Positions 35,975 to 45,759 of a DNA stretch of 64,000 nt are shown piece after piece. The notes under the pieces are model-generated. The model did not search any database, was not told the origin of the DNA, and was given only the letters and a program-made list of their open reading frames with translations. The position numbers were made by a program, and so were the translations under genes. This DNA is from Pseudomonas sp. CAN1 (GTDB lineage Bacteria; Pseudomonadota; Gammaproteobacteria; Pseudomonadales; Pseudomonadaceae), in assembly GCF_030462585.1 (NCBI RefSeq), contig NZ_JASMRU010000005.1:108589-172588 (forward strand). The letters run 5' to 3'. Position 1 is the stretch's first letter, and every line of letters begins with the position of its first letter.

Positions 35975-37134
35975 TCAGGCGGTACGTACGGCGCCCCGGC
36001 GCGTCTGGCCGTGCACGGCAACGCGGTTGCGTCCGCCGCTCTTGGCCGAGTACAGCGCCTGGTCGGCACCTTTGATCACCTGCCGCGATCGCGCAGGTGC
36101 ATCGCATAGCCCTCGATGGCCTGGCGCACGCCATCCAGATGCGGCAGGCACTGCTCCACCGTCTTGCCGGCGAAGACCACGGTGAACTCCTCGCCGCCAT
36201 AGCGATACGCCTTGCCGCCGCCACCGGTGCGGCGCAGCTGGCTGGCGACCATGCGCAGCACCTGGTCGCCGACGTCGTGGCCGTGGCTGTCGTTGAATTT
36301 CTTGAAGTGGTCCACGTCGATCATCGCCAACACGTACTGCTGGCCCAGGCGCTGGAAGCGCTCGTTCAGCGCGCGGCGTCCGGGCAGGCCGGTGAGCTCG
36401 TCGCGGAAGGCCATCTGGTACGCCTCGTGGGCGACGGCGCCGGCCAGGGTGAGCATCACCAGGCTGGTCATCACGGTCAGCGCATGGGGCAGGATGAACA
36501 CCTTGGGCAGCATCCACAGCAGCCCGAGCAGCCCCATCAACTGAGCTGCGTGCAGCGGCCGCGGCTGGCGCACGTAGGCGGCGATCAGGGCGATGAAGGC
36601 CAGCAGGAAGCCGAAATAGGACAGCTGCGCGAGGTTCATCCACTGGCCGTGCAGGGCCGGCCAGTAGGTGTCGCTGAGCAATTCCGCCAGCCCCTGGGGG
36701 AAGCGCCTGGCCAGTGCTGTAGCCACGCCTGCGACGGCGATGAGCGCGGCGCTGCGCGCCAGCAGGTCCTGCAGCACGTGCATGCGCTCCTGCCAGATGC
36801 CGTACATCCCGTAGAGCAGCGGCAGCAGCACGCAGCACAGGTGGAACACCAGCGCCGCATCCGGCATCACCACGCGTTTGGCCTGGAAGTAGTCGACCTG
36901 GGTATCGAGCAGGAAGTAGGCGATGTACACCGCCGCCAGCATGAACAGCTGGCGCTGGCGTCCGTAGACCATGCACAGGGCGCCGCCGAGCAGCAGCAAC
37001 AGGGTCGGCAGGACGTTGAACAGGGAGATGAAGAAGTCCGACAGTTGGCCCAGGGAGCCGACGGCGATGCCGGCCGGGATCAGCAGCAATGGCGCAATGA
37101 AATGGCTGAGCCGGTAAGGGGCCGTGGGTCGCAC
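35975..37134 (-). pseudogene. Membrane-bound GGDEF protein with a broken C-terminus
   Basis: From ATG 37134 an open frame of 352 aa encodes six to seven membrane helices and then a GGDEF domain (AFRDELTGLPGRRALNERFQ, MIDVDHFKKFNDSHGHDVGD, YRYGGEEFTVVFAGK). It stops at 36076 after AMHLRDRGR. The missing end of the domain (VIKGADQALYSAKSGGRNRV) is found in another frame down to 35975. The strand with the SxGxA signature, which should lie between them, is absent. So about 25-35 codons are deleted and the frame is shifted, exactly at a 23-bp palindrome (36077-36099). The diguanylate cyclase fold is incomplete, so activity is doubtful. Confidence 0.75.
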
Positions 37135-37235
37135 AAAGGGTTCCGCAGAGTGGGTGCCGGGCTCGCCGTCAGTCGATCGGCAAGTGGCGTAATGATGGCA
37201 TTTTCTGCGGCTATTTGTACGGATCGCGATACGAA

Positions 37236-37259
37236 AAAGCCCGCCTGGCGGCGGGCTTT
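37236..37259 (-). terminator. Terminator of the third dehydrogenase gene
   Basis: AAAGCCCGCC and GGCGGGCTTT form a 10-bp stem with flanking A and T tracts, 40 bp past the stop at 37300. Confidence 0.85.
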
Positions 37260-37299
37260 CTACTGGTCAGCGGACGGGCGGCATGCCGCCCTGCCGTGA

Positions 37300-39105
37300 T
37301 CAGTAACCGAGGGCGAAATCTTCCTCGGCCAGGTCCATCAGGTTGTTGGCACCGGACAGCATGGAGCCGACGTGCGCGCGGGTGCGCGGCAGGATGCGCT
37401 GGAAGTAGAAGCGCGCGGTCTTCAGCTTGGCCTGGTAGAAGGCCTCTTCGCTGGTACCGGCAGCCAGCTTCTCGGCAGCCAGGCGAGCCATGTCGGCCCA
37501 GAAGTAGGCCAGGCAGGCGTAGCCGGAGAACATCAGGTAGTCGACCGATGCGGCGCCGACTTCCTCGCGGTCCTTCATGGCAGCCATGCCGACCTTCATG
37601 GTCAGGTCGCCCCACTCCTTGTTCAGCGCAGCCAGCGGTGCAACGAACTCCTTCACGGCTTCGTTGGCTTCGTTGGCCTGGCAGAACTTGTGCACGATCT
37701 TGGTGAAGCCCTTGAGCGCTTCGCCCTGGGTCATGAGGATCTTGCGGCCCAGCAGGTCCAGCGCCTGAACGCCGGTGGTGCCTTCGTACAGCATGGAGAT
37801 GCGGCTGTCGCGGACGTTCTGTTCCATGCCGTGCTCGGCGATGAAGCCGTGGCCGCCATAGATCTGCACGCCGTGGTTGGCGGCTTCGAAGCCCACTTCG
37901 GTCATGAACGCCTTGGCGATCGGGGTGAGGAAGGCCAGCATCGCGTCAGCGGCTTTCTTCTCTTCTTCGTCCTGGCTGCGCTGGACAATGTCGACCTGCT
38001 TGGCAGCGAAGTACAGCATGGCGCGGTTGCCTTCGGCGAAAGCCTTGGCGGTCAGCAGCATGCGGCGTACGTCCGGGTGCACGATGATCGGGTCAGCGGC
38101 TTTTTCCGGAGCTTTCGGGCCGGTCAGCGAACGCATCTGCAGACGCTCGCGAGCGTAGGCGATGCCACCCTGGAAACCGATTTCGGCGTGGGCCAGGCCT
38201 TGCAGCGCGGTACCCAGGCGAGCGGTGTTCATGAAGGTGAACATGCAGTTCAGGCCCTTGTTCGGCGGGCCGATCAGGAAGCCGGTGGCGGCGTCGAAGT
38301 TCATCACGCAGGTGGCGTTGCCGTGGATGCCCATCTTGTGTTCGATGGAGCCACAGGAAACGGCGTTGCGCTCGCCCACGTTGCCTTCGGCGTTGGGCAG
38401 GAACTTCGGCACGATGAACAGCGAGATGCCCTTGGTGCCCTGCGGGGCGTCGGGCAGGCGGGCCAGCACGATGTGGACGATGTTGTCGGCCATGTCGTGT
38501 TCGCCAGCGGAGATGAAGATCTTGGTGCCGGTGATCTTGTAGGTGCCGTCAGCCTGCGGCTCGGCCTTGGTGCGCAGCATGCCCAGGTCGGTGCCGCAAT
38601 GCGGCTCGGTCAGGCACATGGTGCCGGTCCACTCGCCGGAAACCAGCTTGGTCAGGTAGGCGTGCTGCTGCTCCGGGGTACCGTGGGCGTGCAGGGTGTT
38701 CATGGCGCCGTGGGACAGGCCCGGGTACATGCCCCAGGACCAGTTGGCCTGACCGACCATTTCGCTGATGGCCAGACCCAGGGATTCGGGCAGACCCTGA
38801 CCGCCGTGCTCGACGTCATGGGCCAGGCTCGGCCAGCCGCCTTCGACGAACTGCTGGTAGGCCTCTTTGAAGCCGGTCGGAGTCTTGACGCCTTCCGGGC
38901 TCCATTTGCAGCCTTCCAGGTCGCCAGTGCGGTTCAGCGGAGCGATTACCTGTTCGCAGAACTTCGCACCCTCTTCGAGGATGGCATTGACCATGTCCGG
39001 GGTGGCGTCTTCGGCGCCCGGCAGGTTCTGGTAGTGCGCTTCGTAGCCCAGCAGCTCGTCGCGAACGAAACGGATATCACGCAAGGGGGCCTTGTAATCA
39101 GGCAT
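37300..39105 (-). CDS. Acyl-CoA dehydrogenase (long FadE-like/DmdC-type), copy 3
   Basis: 601 aa, same architecture as copies 1 and 2: [60 protein letters not shown] and [20 protein letters not shown]. Probably the FadE2-like enzyme (PA0508 counterpart, from memory). Two PsrA-type palindromes about 110-135 bp upstream suggest derepression by long-chain acyl-CoA. The SD (GAGGTTTACC) lies just before the ATG. Confidence 0.9.
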   Translation of the reverse strand: MPDYKAPLRDIRFVRDELLGYEAHYQNLPGAEDATPDMVNAILEEGAKFCEQVIAPLNRTGDLEGCKWSPEGVKTPTGFKEAYQQFVEGGWPSLAHDVEHGGQGLPESLGLAISEMVGQANWSWGMYPGLSHGAMNTLHAHGTPEQQHAYLTKLVSGEWTGTMCLTEPHCGTDLGMLRTKAEPQADGTYKITGTKIFISAGEHDMADNIVHIVLARLPDAPQGTKGISLFIVPKFLPNAEGNVGERNAVSCGSIEHKMGIHGNATCVMNFDAATGFLIGPPNKGLNCMFTFMNTARLGTALQGLAHAEIGFQGGIAYARERLQMRSLTGPKAPEKAADPIIVHPDVRRMLLTAKAFAEGNRAMLYFAAKQVDIVQRSQDEEEKKAADAMLAFLTPIAKAFMTEVGFEAANHGVQIYGGHGFIAEHGMEQNVRDSRISMLYEGTTGVQALDLLGRKILMTQGEALKGFTKIVHKFCQANEANEAVKEFVAPLAALNKEWGDLTMKVGMAAMKDREEVGAASVDYLMFSGYACLAYFWADMARLAAEKLAAGTSEEAFYQAKLKTARFYFQRILPRTRAHVGSMLSGANNLMDLAEEDFALGY

Positions 39106-39214
39106 AGCGGTAAACCTCTACGAAGGGTTCTGGTTAATGGGCGACCGATAGCTGCGGTCGCAGTGCGGGAGCATTCCCGGCCGCCCAGTCGGTGCGCGCA
39201 CGCATCCGGACAGT

Positions 39215-39241
39215 CAAACAGGCGTTTGAAACATACGTTTA
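39215..39241. promoter_or_regulatory. Two overlapping PsrA-type palindromes
   Basis: CAAAC-AGGC-GTTTG (39215-39228) is a perfect match to the PsrA consensus (C/G)AAAC-N2-4-GTTT(G/C). It shares its last base with GAAAC-ATAC-GTTTA (39228-39241). PsrA is the Pseudomonas fatty-acid-responsive repressor; the adjacent gene encodes an acyl-CoA dehydrogenase, which fits. The remaining bases of 39106-39415 show no gene. Confidence 0.7.
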
Positions 39242-39348
39242 CGCCATACCCTTGTCAAGCGCGCAAACCGACCGTGCGGTCACGCTTGCCGGGGTGTCTG
39301 CGGGGTGCCTTCACGCAGCGCCCATGAGGCTAATTAAAGCCCATGGCA

Positions 39349-39384
39349 GAGCGGCCGGCGTGTCTCAAGGACAGCCGGCCGCTC
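39349..39384 (-). terminator. Hairpin after the biotin-operon tail gene
   Basis: GAGCGGCCGGC and GCCGGCCGCTC form an 11-bp stem, 30 bp beyond the stop of the small gene at 39416. It probably ends the leftward bio transcript. Confidence 0.6.
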
Positions 39385-39415
39385 GGAAAGATTCAGGGAT
39401 GGGAAACGGTCGCCG

Positions 39416-39652
39416 TCAGGCGCGGATATCGATGAGGGTGCCGAGCGTTTCGTCGGCTGCCTGGATGACCTTGGCGTTGGCCTTCACCTCGTGCTCGCCG
39501 CGGCGCAGGTCGACCAGGCGGTCGTTGAGCACTTCGCTGGGCGCGGTGCCGGCGGTGGCGATGTCGGTGCTGGCGCGGTCGACGCGGCGCTGGCCGTTCT
39601 GCACGCCGTAAAGGCCCGCAGAGAAAGCATTACCGGAGATTTCCATCGACAC
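39416..39652 (-). CDS. Small conserved protein, flagellar-rod-like tail motif
   Basis: 78 aa. The sequence begins MSMEISGNAFSAGLYGVQNG, then VDRASTDIAT, and ends VKANAKVIQAADETLGTLID. That ending is close to the C-terminal VxANxKVIxTxDEMLGTLLD motif of flagellar rod and hook proteins, and the N-terminus resembles their start too. It could be a shortened flagellin-like protein, but no flagellar gene is near. It sits 68 bp behind bioD in the same orientation, matching PA0505 by position. Confidence 0.75.
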   Translation of the reverse strand: MSMEISGNAFSAGLYGVQNGQRRVDRASTDIATAGTAPSEVLNDRLVDLRRGEHEVKANAKVIQAADETLGTLIDIRA

Positions 39653-39720
39653 GCCTCCAGAGCAAAAAGCAGCAAGTGGCCATTATTCAAGCAGACCCCG
39701 CCCGGCAGGCCAAGGGTCGG

Positions 39721-40404
39721 TTACAAATCCAGGATGCCCAGGTCCACGTGCGCCGCCACCGCCGCCGGAGTCGCGCGGGCCAGGCGTGGCACGCGTCCGA
39801 CGCAGGGCGCGGACAGGCGTTCGGCGAGGGTCGCGAGGTTTTCTTCCAGACGGGAGGTCGTCGGGTCGACGATATTCGCCACCCAGCCGGCCAGCTGCAG
39901 GCCGTCGCGCTGGATCGCCTCGGCGCTGAGCACCGCATGGTTGATGCAGCCCAGGCGCACGCCGACGACGAGGATAACCGGCAGCTCCAGGGCGATGGCC
40001 AGGTCGGAGAGGTTCTCCTCCCCTGCCAGCGGCACGCGCCAGCCGCCGGCGCCTTCCACCAGGGTGAAGTCGGCGCCCAGTTCCAGGATCGACCGCACCG
40101 GGCCTTTCAGCGCTTCCACCGTCAGCTTGACGCCCTGTTCGCGGGCGGCCAGGTGCGGGGCAATGGCCGGCTCGAAGGCGAAGGGATTCACCTGTTCATA
40201 GGCCAGCGGCACGCTGCACTCGCCCAGCAGCGCCAGCGCGTCGGAATTGCGCAGGCCCTCGGAGCTGCGCTCGCAGCCGGACGCCACCGGCTTGGCGGCT
40301 GCCGTTGATAGGCCAGTCAACCGTGCTGCGTGCAGCAGGCCGGCGGCGATGGTGGTCTTGCCGATCTCGGTGTCGGTGCCGGTGACGAAGTAGGCGTGGG
40401 ACAT
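39721..40404 (-). CDS. bioD: Dethiobiotin synthetase
   Basis: 227 aa. The P-loop is FVTGTDTEIGKTTIAAGLL (residues 6-24), followed by KPVASG and VEGAGGWRVPL, all hallmarks of BioD. It closes the ureido ring of 7,8-diaminopelargonate using ATP and CO2, the penultimate step in biotin synthesis. It is the last biotin gene in the bioBFHCD order, separated from bioC by an inverted REP pair. Confidence 0.97.
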   Translation of the reverse strand: MSHAYFVTGTDTEIGKTTIAAGLLHAARLTGLSTAAAKPVASGCERSSEGLRNSDALALLGECSVPLAYEQVNPFAFEPAIAPHLAAREQGVKLTVEALKGPVRSILELGADFTLVEGAGGWRVPLAGEENLSDLAIALELPVILVVGVRLGCINHAVLSAEAIQRDGLQLAGWVANIVDPTTSRLEENLATLAERLSAPCVGRVPRLARATPAAVAAHVDLGILDL

Positions 40405-40425
40405 GGCTTTCCTCTGGCGTCTTTC

Positions 40426-40496
40426 GTAGGAGCGGACTCCGTCCGCGATAGGTCCGCATCGCGCCGGAAATCATCGCGGACGGAGTCCGCTCCTAC
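40426..40496. repeat. Inverted REP pair between bioC and bioD
   Basis: GTAGGAGCGGACTCCGTCCG (from 40426) and its inverted copy ending at 40496. The TAG of the leftward copy is the stop codon of bioC. Confidence 0.85.
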
Positions 40497-41299
40497 GGGA
40501 ATTCAGGTTTGCGCAGGACGGCGTATACCACCCGATAGGTCGCCGGCAGCCCCTCGGACTGGCGGAAGCGCTCGTAAGCAGCGATCAGCGCACGCACTCG
40601 CTCGCGCCCGGTGAGGCCGTCGGGCCGCCCCGGATTGAGGTTGTGCGCGCCGAGCGCCTTGAGTTCGTGGGTCAGGCTGCGCAGGTCGGGGAAGTGCAGG
40701 ACGCGGTCTTCGGTACGCAACTCCAGCACTTCCAGGCCGCTGCCGGCGCAGTGCTGCTGGTACTGCTCGAAGGCGCGGAAGCGGTTCACGTGGACGAAGC
40801 CGTCCACCGCTTCCCAGCTCTGCCGCAGCTCACCCAGGGTGCCGATGCACAGGCTGCTGAAGGCCGCGACGCCGCCGGGGCGCAGCACGCGGCGCGCCTC
40901 GCCCAGCACTGCCGGCAGGTCCGCGCACCACTGGATCGCCAGGCTGGAAAACAGCAGGTCGCTGGCGCCATCGCGCAGGGGCAGGCGCTCGGCGTCGCCG
41001 CCGATGAAGTGCTGCGCACCGCCCTGCTCGCGGGCGTGCCGCAGCATGCCCTCGGCGATATCGACGGACAGGCCCTGCGCCTGTGGATAACGCGCCGCCA
41101 GGGCGCGGGTGAAATAGCCAGTGCCGCTGCCCAGGTCGATCCAGCGCTGCAGCGCGGCCTGCGCCGGCAGCAGCTCCAGCAGGCGGTTGCCAACGGCGCG
41201 CTGCAGTTCGGCCACCGCGTCGTAGGTCGACGCGGCGCGGGAGAAGGAGGCGGCTACCTGGCGTTTGTCGGGCAGCGCGCTGGTACTGCAATCAGGCAT
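40493..41299 (-). CDS. bioC: Malonyl-ACP O-methyltransferase
   Basis: 268 aa. The SAM-binding motif is [20 protein letters not shown], with [20 protein letters not shown] as motif II and [16 protein letters not shown] downstream, as in BioC. It methylates malonyl-ACP so that fatty-acid synthesis can build the pimelate chain. It overlaps bioH by 8 bp. Its stop codon is contributed by a REP element. Confidence 0.95.
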   Translation of the reverse strand: MPDCSTSALPDKRQVAASFSRAASTYDAVAELQRAVGNRLLELLPAQAALQRWIDLGSGTGYFTRALAARYPQAQGLSVDIAEGMLRHAREQGGAQHFIGGDAERLPLRDGASDLLFSSLAIQWCADLPAVLGEARRVLRPGGVAAFSSLCIGTLGELRQSWEAVDGFVHVNRFRAFEQYQQHCAGSGLEVLELRTEDRVLHFPDLRSLTHELKALGAHNLNPGRPDGLTGRERVRALIAAYERFRQSEGLPATYRVVYAVLRKPEFP

Positions 41300-42017
41300 C
41301 GTCGCCCTCGTGGATGAACTTCAGGATGGCGCCGGCCACTTCGTCCGGCTGCTCCAGCGGCAGGCCATGGCTGGCGCCGGGCAGCAGGCTGACTTCAACG
41401 TCCGGCAGCCATTCCAGCAGCGCGTCGGCGGCACTTGCCGGGACCAGCGCATCGTTGGCGGCGAACAGGTGCAACTGCGGGCCGGGATAGCGACCGAGGG
41501 CGGCGCGGGCATCGAGCTGGCCGAGCAGTTGCAGGCCGGCGGTCAGGCCTTCGACATTCAGTTGCGGCAGCGCCACCTGCAGCTGGCGTGCAAGGGTGCG
41601 CGGGTCGCGGGCGCCCTGGCTGACCAGCATCGTGAAGCGCTTGCGCACCAGGTGTGGCTCCAGCAGGAAGGCTTCGAAGAAGTCCTCAAAGACGTCATTG
41701 GCCATGGCGTCCGGCCAGTCCTCGCGGCGGCGGAAGCAGACGTTGCTCGCCACCGTGACCAGCCCGCGGCAGGACTCGCCACGCCGCGCCGCCAGCTCCG
41801 CGCCCAACATGCCGCCCAGCGACCAGCCGGCGATCCAGGCGTCGTGAGCGACGTTGTCGTCCAGCTCATCAAGCCAGGCGTTTGGGTCGGCGTCCGCCGG
41901 CAACGGCTCAATCTGCACATTCAAATGCGGTGCCTGCTCCAGCAGCGCGTCGCGCAGCGGTTCCAGCGGCGCACTGCCCAGGCCCCAGCCCGGCAGCAGG
42001 ATCAGTTGGTCACGCAT
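41292..42017 (-). CDS. bioH: Pimeloyl-ACP methyl ester carboxylesterase
   Basis: 241 aa from ATG 42017 (ATG 42020 is equally possible). Alpha/beta-hydrolase: [20 protein letters not shown], nucleophile elbow [15 protein letters not shown], then [20 protein letters not shown] (acid) and [15 protein letters not shown] (histidine). It frees pimeloyl-ACP from the methyl ester made by the BioC route. It overlaps bioF and bioC, so all three are translationally coupled. Confidence 0.93.
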   Translation of the reverse strand: MRDQLILLPGWGLGSAPLEPLRDALLEQAPHLNVQIEPLPADADPNAWLDELDDNVAHDAWIAGWSLGGMLGAELAARRGESCRGLVTVASNVCFRRREDWPDAMANDVFEDFFEAFLLEPHLVRKRFTMLVSQGARDPRTLARQLQVALPQLNVEGLTAGLQLLGQLDARAALGRYPGPQLHLFAANDALVPASAADALLEWLPDVEVSLLPGASHGLPLEQPDEVAGAILKFIHEGDDA

Positions 42018-43215
42018 CATCGCCCTCCTCGGCATCGATCTCTGCCAGAAGGCTAGACGACACACGCTGCCAGCTTTCGGCGAGCGCCAGCAGCAGGCGG
42101 TCGACCTGCGCCTCGGTGTGCGAGGCGGAAAGGGTCACGCGCAGGCGCGCGGTGCCGGCCGGCACGGTGGGCGGGCGGATCGCGCCGACCAGAATACCGC
42201 GCTGGCGCAGCTCGGCGGACAGCGCCATGGCTTGCGCACTGCCGCCGATGAGGATCGGCTGGATCGGCGTCGGGCTGTCCATCAGGCTCAGGCCGATAGC
42301 CTCGGCGCCAGCACGGAAGCGCGCGATCAGCGCATTCAGGTGATCACGGCGCCAGCTCTCGGCGCGCAGCAGTTCCAGGCTCTTCAGCGTGGCGCAGGCC
42401 ACGGCGGGCGGCTGGCTGGTGGTGTAGATGTAGGGGCGGGCGAACTGGATCAGCGTCTCGATCAGCTCCTCGCTGCCGGCGACGAAGGCGCCAGCGGTGC
42501 CGAAGGCCTTGCCGAGGGTGCCGACCAGCACGGGCACATCATCCATCCCCAGACCGAAGTGTTCGACGATGCCGCCGCCGGTTGCGCCCAGCGGGCCGAA
42601 ACCATGGGCGTCGTCGACCATCACCCAGGCGCCCTTTTCCCTGGCCTTGGCGCAGAGTGCGGGCAGGTCGGCCAGGTCGCCGTCCATGCTGAACACGCCA
42701 TCGGTGACCACCAGCGTGTTGCCTTCGGCTTTCTCCAGGCGGGAAGCGAGGCTGGCAGCATCGTTGTGCAGGTAGCGCGAGAAGCGCGCACCGGAGAGCA
42801 GGCCGGCGTCCAGCAGCGAGGCGTGGTTGAGGCGGTCCTCCAGCACGCTGTCGCCTTTGCCGACGAGGGCGGTGACGGTGCCGAGGTTGGCCATGTAGCC
42901 GGTGGAGAACAGCAGCGCGCGCGGGCGGCCGGTGAACTCGGCAAGCGCCAGCTCCAGCTCGTGGTGCGGGCCGCAGTGGCCGTTGACCAGGTGCGAGGCG
43001 CCACCGCCGACGCCCCAGCGCTCGGCGCCGGCACGCATGGCGGCAATCACCTCGGGGTGATTGGCCAGGCCCAGGTAATCATTGGAACAGAAGGCCAGCA
43101 TCGGCTGGCCGTCGATGACCACTTCCGGCCCCTGCGGCGATTGCAGCAGCGGACGGCGGCGGTAGAGGTCGTCCGCCTGGCGCTGGGCCAGGCGGGCGGA
43201 GAGATCGAAGGGCAT
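42010..43215 (-). CDS. bioF: 8-amino-7-oxononanoate synthase
   Basis: 401 aa from ATG 43215, with GGAGCC upstream. Fold-type I PLP enzyme: [58 protein letters not shown] and [16 protein letters not shown] with the Schiff-base lysine. It condenses pimeloyl-ACP with L-alanine. It lies 98 bp behind bioB, in a gap containing short repeated AGGCTGCAGG-like units. Confidence 0.96.
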   Translation of the reverse strand: MPFDLSARLAQRQADDLYRRRPLLQSPQGPEVVIDGQPMLAFCSNDYLGLANHPEVIAAMRAGAERWGVGGGASHLVNGHCGPHHELELALAEFTGRPRALLFSTGYMANLGTVTALVGKGDSVLEDRLNHASLLDAGLLSGARFSRYLHNDAASLASRLEKAEGNTLVVTDGVFSMDGDLADLPALCAKAREKGAWVMVDDAHGFGPLGATGGGIVEHFGLGMDDVPVLVGTLGKAFGTAGAFVAGSEELIETLIQFARPYIYTTSQPPAVACATLKSLELLRAESWRRDHLNALIARFRAGAEAIGLSLMDSPTPIQPILIGGSAQAMALSAELRQRGILVGAIRPPTVPAGTARLRVTLSASHTEAQVDRLLLALAESWQRVSSSLLAEIDAEEGDDA

Positions 43216-43313
43216 GAAGCAGGCTCCAGGCGGCAGGCTATAGGCAGCAGGCTGAGCCACAGCAGGCTGCGACGCTCCCGCCTGCGGCCTACCGCCTGTA
43301 GCCTGCAGCGGCT

Positions 43314-44369
43314 TTAAACAGCCGCGTTATAGAACAGCTGGGAGTCGCGTTGTTCCACCAGTGCCTGCTCGATGGCGGCCTGGTGCACCTCGTCGGCGTG
43401 CTCCTCGCGCTCCTCGGGCTTGATGCCCAGACGCGCGAACAGCTGCATGTCCTTCTCGGCCTGCGGGTTGGTGGTGGTCAGCAGCTTCTCGCCGTAGAAG
43501 ATCGAGTTGGCGCCAGCCATGAAGGCCAGGGCCTGCATCTGCTCGTTCATCTGCTCGCGGCCGGCGGACAGGCGCACGTGGGACTTCGGCATCATGAGGC
43601 GGGCGACCGCCAGGGTGCGGATGAAGTCGAACGGATCGACGTCCTTCTCCTCGGCCAGCGGGGTGCCCTTCACTTTCACCAGCATGTTGATCGGCACCGA
43701 CTCCGGGTGCTCGGGCAGGTTGGCCAGCTGGATCAGCAGGCCGGCGCGATCGTCCACCGACTCGCCCATGCCGAGAATGCCGCCGGAGCAGATCTTCATC
43801 CCCGCCTCACGCACGTACGCCAGGGTCTGCAAGCGCTCGCTGTAGGTGCGGGTGGTGATGATGTTGCCGTAGAACTCCGGCGAGGTATCGAGGTTGTGGT
43901 TGTAGTAGTCCAGGCCCGCCTCGGCCAGCGACTGGGTCTGCTCCTGGGTCAGCTTGCCCAGGGTCATGCAGGTTTCCAGGCCGAGCTTCTTCACGCCCTT
44001 CACCATTTCCAGCACGTAGGGCATGTCCTTGGCCGAAGGATGTTTCCAGGCGGCGCCCATGCAGAAGCGCGTCGAGCCGATGGCCTTGGCTTCAGCCGCG
44101 GCCTGCAGCACCTTCTGCACCTCCATCAGCTTTTCCTTGTCCAGGCCGGTGTTGTAGTGGCCGGACTGCGGGCAATATTTGCAGTCTTCCGGGCAGGCGC
44201 CGGTCTTGATCGACAGCAGGGTGGAAACCTGCACGCGGTTCGGGTCGAAATGCGCGCGATGCATGCTCTGCGCCTGGAACAGCAGGTCGTTGAAGGGCTG
44301 TTCGAACAGGGCGCGGACTTCGGCAAGGGTCCAGTCGTGGCGGGTTACTTGGGCTGCGGTGGCACTCAT
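43314..44369 (-). CDS. bioB: Biotin synthase
   Basis: 351 aa from ATG 44369 (AGGAC 8 bp upstream). The radical-SAM cluster motif is CPEDCKYC in [20 protein letters not shown], with [20 protein letters not shown] and [20 protein letters not shown] downstream, as in all BioB. It inserts sulphur into dethiobiotin. First gene of the operon, preceded by a BirA-type operator at 44473-44504. Confidence 0.97.
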   Translation of the reverse strand: MSATAAQVTRHDWTLAEVRALFEQPFNDLLFQAQSMHRAHFDPNRVQVSTLLSIKTGACPEDCKYCPQSGHYNTGLDKEKLMEVQKVLQAAAEAKAIGSTRFCMGAAWKHPSAKDMPYVLEMVKGVKKLGLETCMTLGKLTQEQTQSLAEAGLDYYNHNLDTSPEFYGNIITTRTYSERLQTLAYVREAGMKICSGGILGMGESVDDRAGLLIQLANLPEHPESVPINMLVKVKGTPLAEEKDVDPFDFIRTLAVARLMMPKSHVRLSAGREQMNEQMQALAFMAGANSIFYGEKLLTTTNPQAEKDMQLFARLGIKPEEREEHADEVHQAAIEQALVEQRDSQLFYNAAV

Positions 44370-44472
44370 CGGCAAAGTCCTTCGACGCTTGGGGGCGCCT
44401 CTTGTCTAAGGTGCCCCGGCGGCGCGCCACCGGGGAAATCAGGCTCAAGGCATCATATGTGGAGCTGTGACG

Positions 44473-44504
44473 CTGTCAACCACTCTCGCGACACAGGTCG
44501 ACAA
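44473..44504 (-). promoter_or_regulatory. BirA-type biotin operator upstream of bioB
   Basis: CTGTCAACC (44473-44481) and GGTCGACAA (44496-44504) are separated by 14 bp. That fits the BirA consensus TTGTNAACC-N14/15-GGTTNACAA with few changes, centred about 120 bp upstream of bioB. Biotin-loaded BirA would repress the operon here. Confidence 0.75.
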
Positions 44505-44610
44505 GTGACCATTTATTGATCAACTACAGCGGTGCCGTTGCGCTTGCGGCTGAACCGATCCGCCCAATCGCCGCTCCAATCAGGCAGAACATTCAGGAGT
44601 CATACCCCAG

Positions 44611-44904
44611 ATGGGAACAGAAGGATTCTTCGACGGCCTCGGCCAGATGGTCGGCAAGGCCATCCGCTTCATCGTCGATCTGCTGTCGGGCGTGCTCGGC
44701 GGCCTGTGGCGCGCCATGGACGAGTTCTTCCACGGCCTGGCACGGGCTGTGGGAATCGACGTCTCGATCTTCAGCTTCGTCCTGCTCTTCATCGGCCTGC
44801 TGCTGCTCTACAGTGGCATCCGCGCCTTCCTGCGGCGCTCGATCCTTGGCGGTCTGATCTGGACGGTGCTGGGCCTGGTGGTGCTGAGCTGGCTGATTCA
44901 CTGA
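44611..44904 (+). CDS. Small membrane protein
   Basis: 97 aa. An amphipathic N-terminus (MGTEGFFDGLGQMVGKAIRF) is followed by two membrane helices (VSIFSFVLLFIGLLLLYSGI and SILGGLIWTVLGLVVLSWLI). No family assigned. It lies 39 bp before comF and diverges from bioB, matching the position of PA0490 as I remember it. Confidence 0.8.
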   Translation: MGTEGFFDGLGQMVGKAIRFIVDLLSGVLGGLWRAMDEFFHGLARAVGIDVSIFSFVLLFIGLLLLYSGIRAFLRRSILGGLIWTVLGLVVLSWLIH

Positions 44905-44943
44905 GCCGCCTCAGCCGCACAGCCCCGACCATGGAGGGGCTGA

Positions 44944-45666
44944 ATGCGTTGGCTTCAATGGCGTCCCGTCTGGTGGCGCCCTCGCGTGCAATGCCTGCTG
45001 TGTGGCGCTGCGGCCGAGCAGACCGGCCTGCCGCTCTGCGCCGGCTGTGACGACGACCTGCCCTGGCTCGGCGGGCACTGCTCGGTATGCGCCCTCCCCC
45101 TCCCCGCTTGCGGACTGACCTGCGGGCAATGCCTGCGCCGCGCGCCGGCTTTTTATCGAGTCGAGACACCGCTGCGCTATGGCTTCCCCGTCGACGCGCT
45201 GGTCACTCGCTTCAAGCACCAGGCCAATGCGCCGCTCGGGCGGCTGCTCGGCCAGTTGCTCGAACGCCATCTGCTGCATGCCTATGAAGAAGGACTGCCG
45301 CGCCCGGACCGGCTGGTCCCGGTGCCGCTGTCACGCCGGCGCGAGCGGCAACGCGGCTTCAACCAGGCACAGTTGCTGGCGAGCTGGCTGGCCGCGCCGC
45401 TGGGGTTGCCTGTGGATAACCGACTGGTCCTGCGCACGCAGGACACCCCCGCCCAGCAGGGCCTGGACGCCGCCACCCGCAAGAAGAACCTGCGCAATGC
45501 CTTCACCCTGGCCGCCGGCGCGAGCGTCGAGGGCCTGCACCTGGCGCTGGTGGACGACGTGCTGACCACCGGCGCCACCGCCGAGCGCATCGCCCGCCTG
45601 CTGCGCCGCGCGGGTGCGCGGCGGGTCGACGTCTACTGCCTGGCGCGCACGCCAGCCCCGGAATAG
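44944..45666 (+). CDS. comF: ComF-family phosphoribosyltransferase-like protein
   Basis: 240 aa. The N-terminus carries the ComF zinc-binding cysteines (CLLCGAAAEQTGLPLCAGCD, CSVCALPL, CGQC). The C-terminal half is a type I phosphoribosyltransferase fold with the PRPP loop LALVDDVLTTGATAERIA. In competent bacteria ComF helps take up single-stranded DNA; elsewhere its role is unclear. Confidence 0.92.
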   Translation: MRWLQWRPVWWRPRVQCLLCGAAAEQTGLPLCAGCDDDLPWLGGHCSVCALPLPACGLTCGQCLRRAPAFYRVETPLRYGFPVDALVTRFKHQANAPLGRLLGQLLERHLLHAYEEGLPRPDRLVPVPLSRRRERQRGFNQAQLLASWLAAPLGLPVDNRLVLRTQDTPAQQGLDAATRKKNLRNAFTLAAGASVEGLHLALVDDVLTTGATAERIARLLRRAGARRVDVYCLARTPAPE

Positions 45667-45759
45667 ACGACCGTTCGGCCACATTACTGACATCTGCCCC
45701 TTGCGTTTTGCCCGCCAGCAAAGGAGCCTCGCTGCATACCAACAAGCACCTGCGAACCC

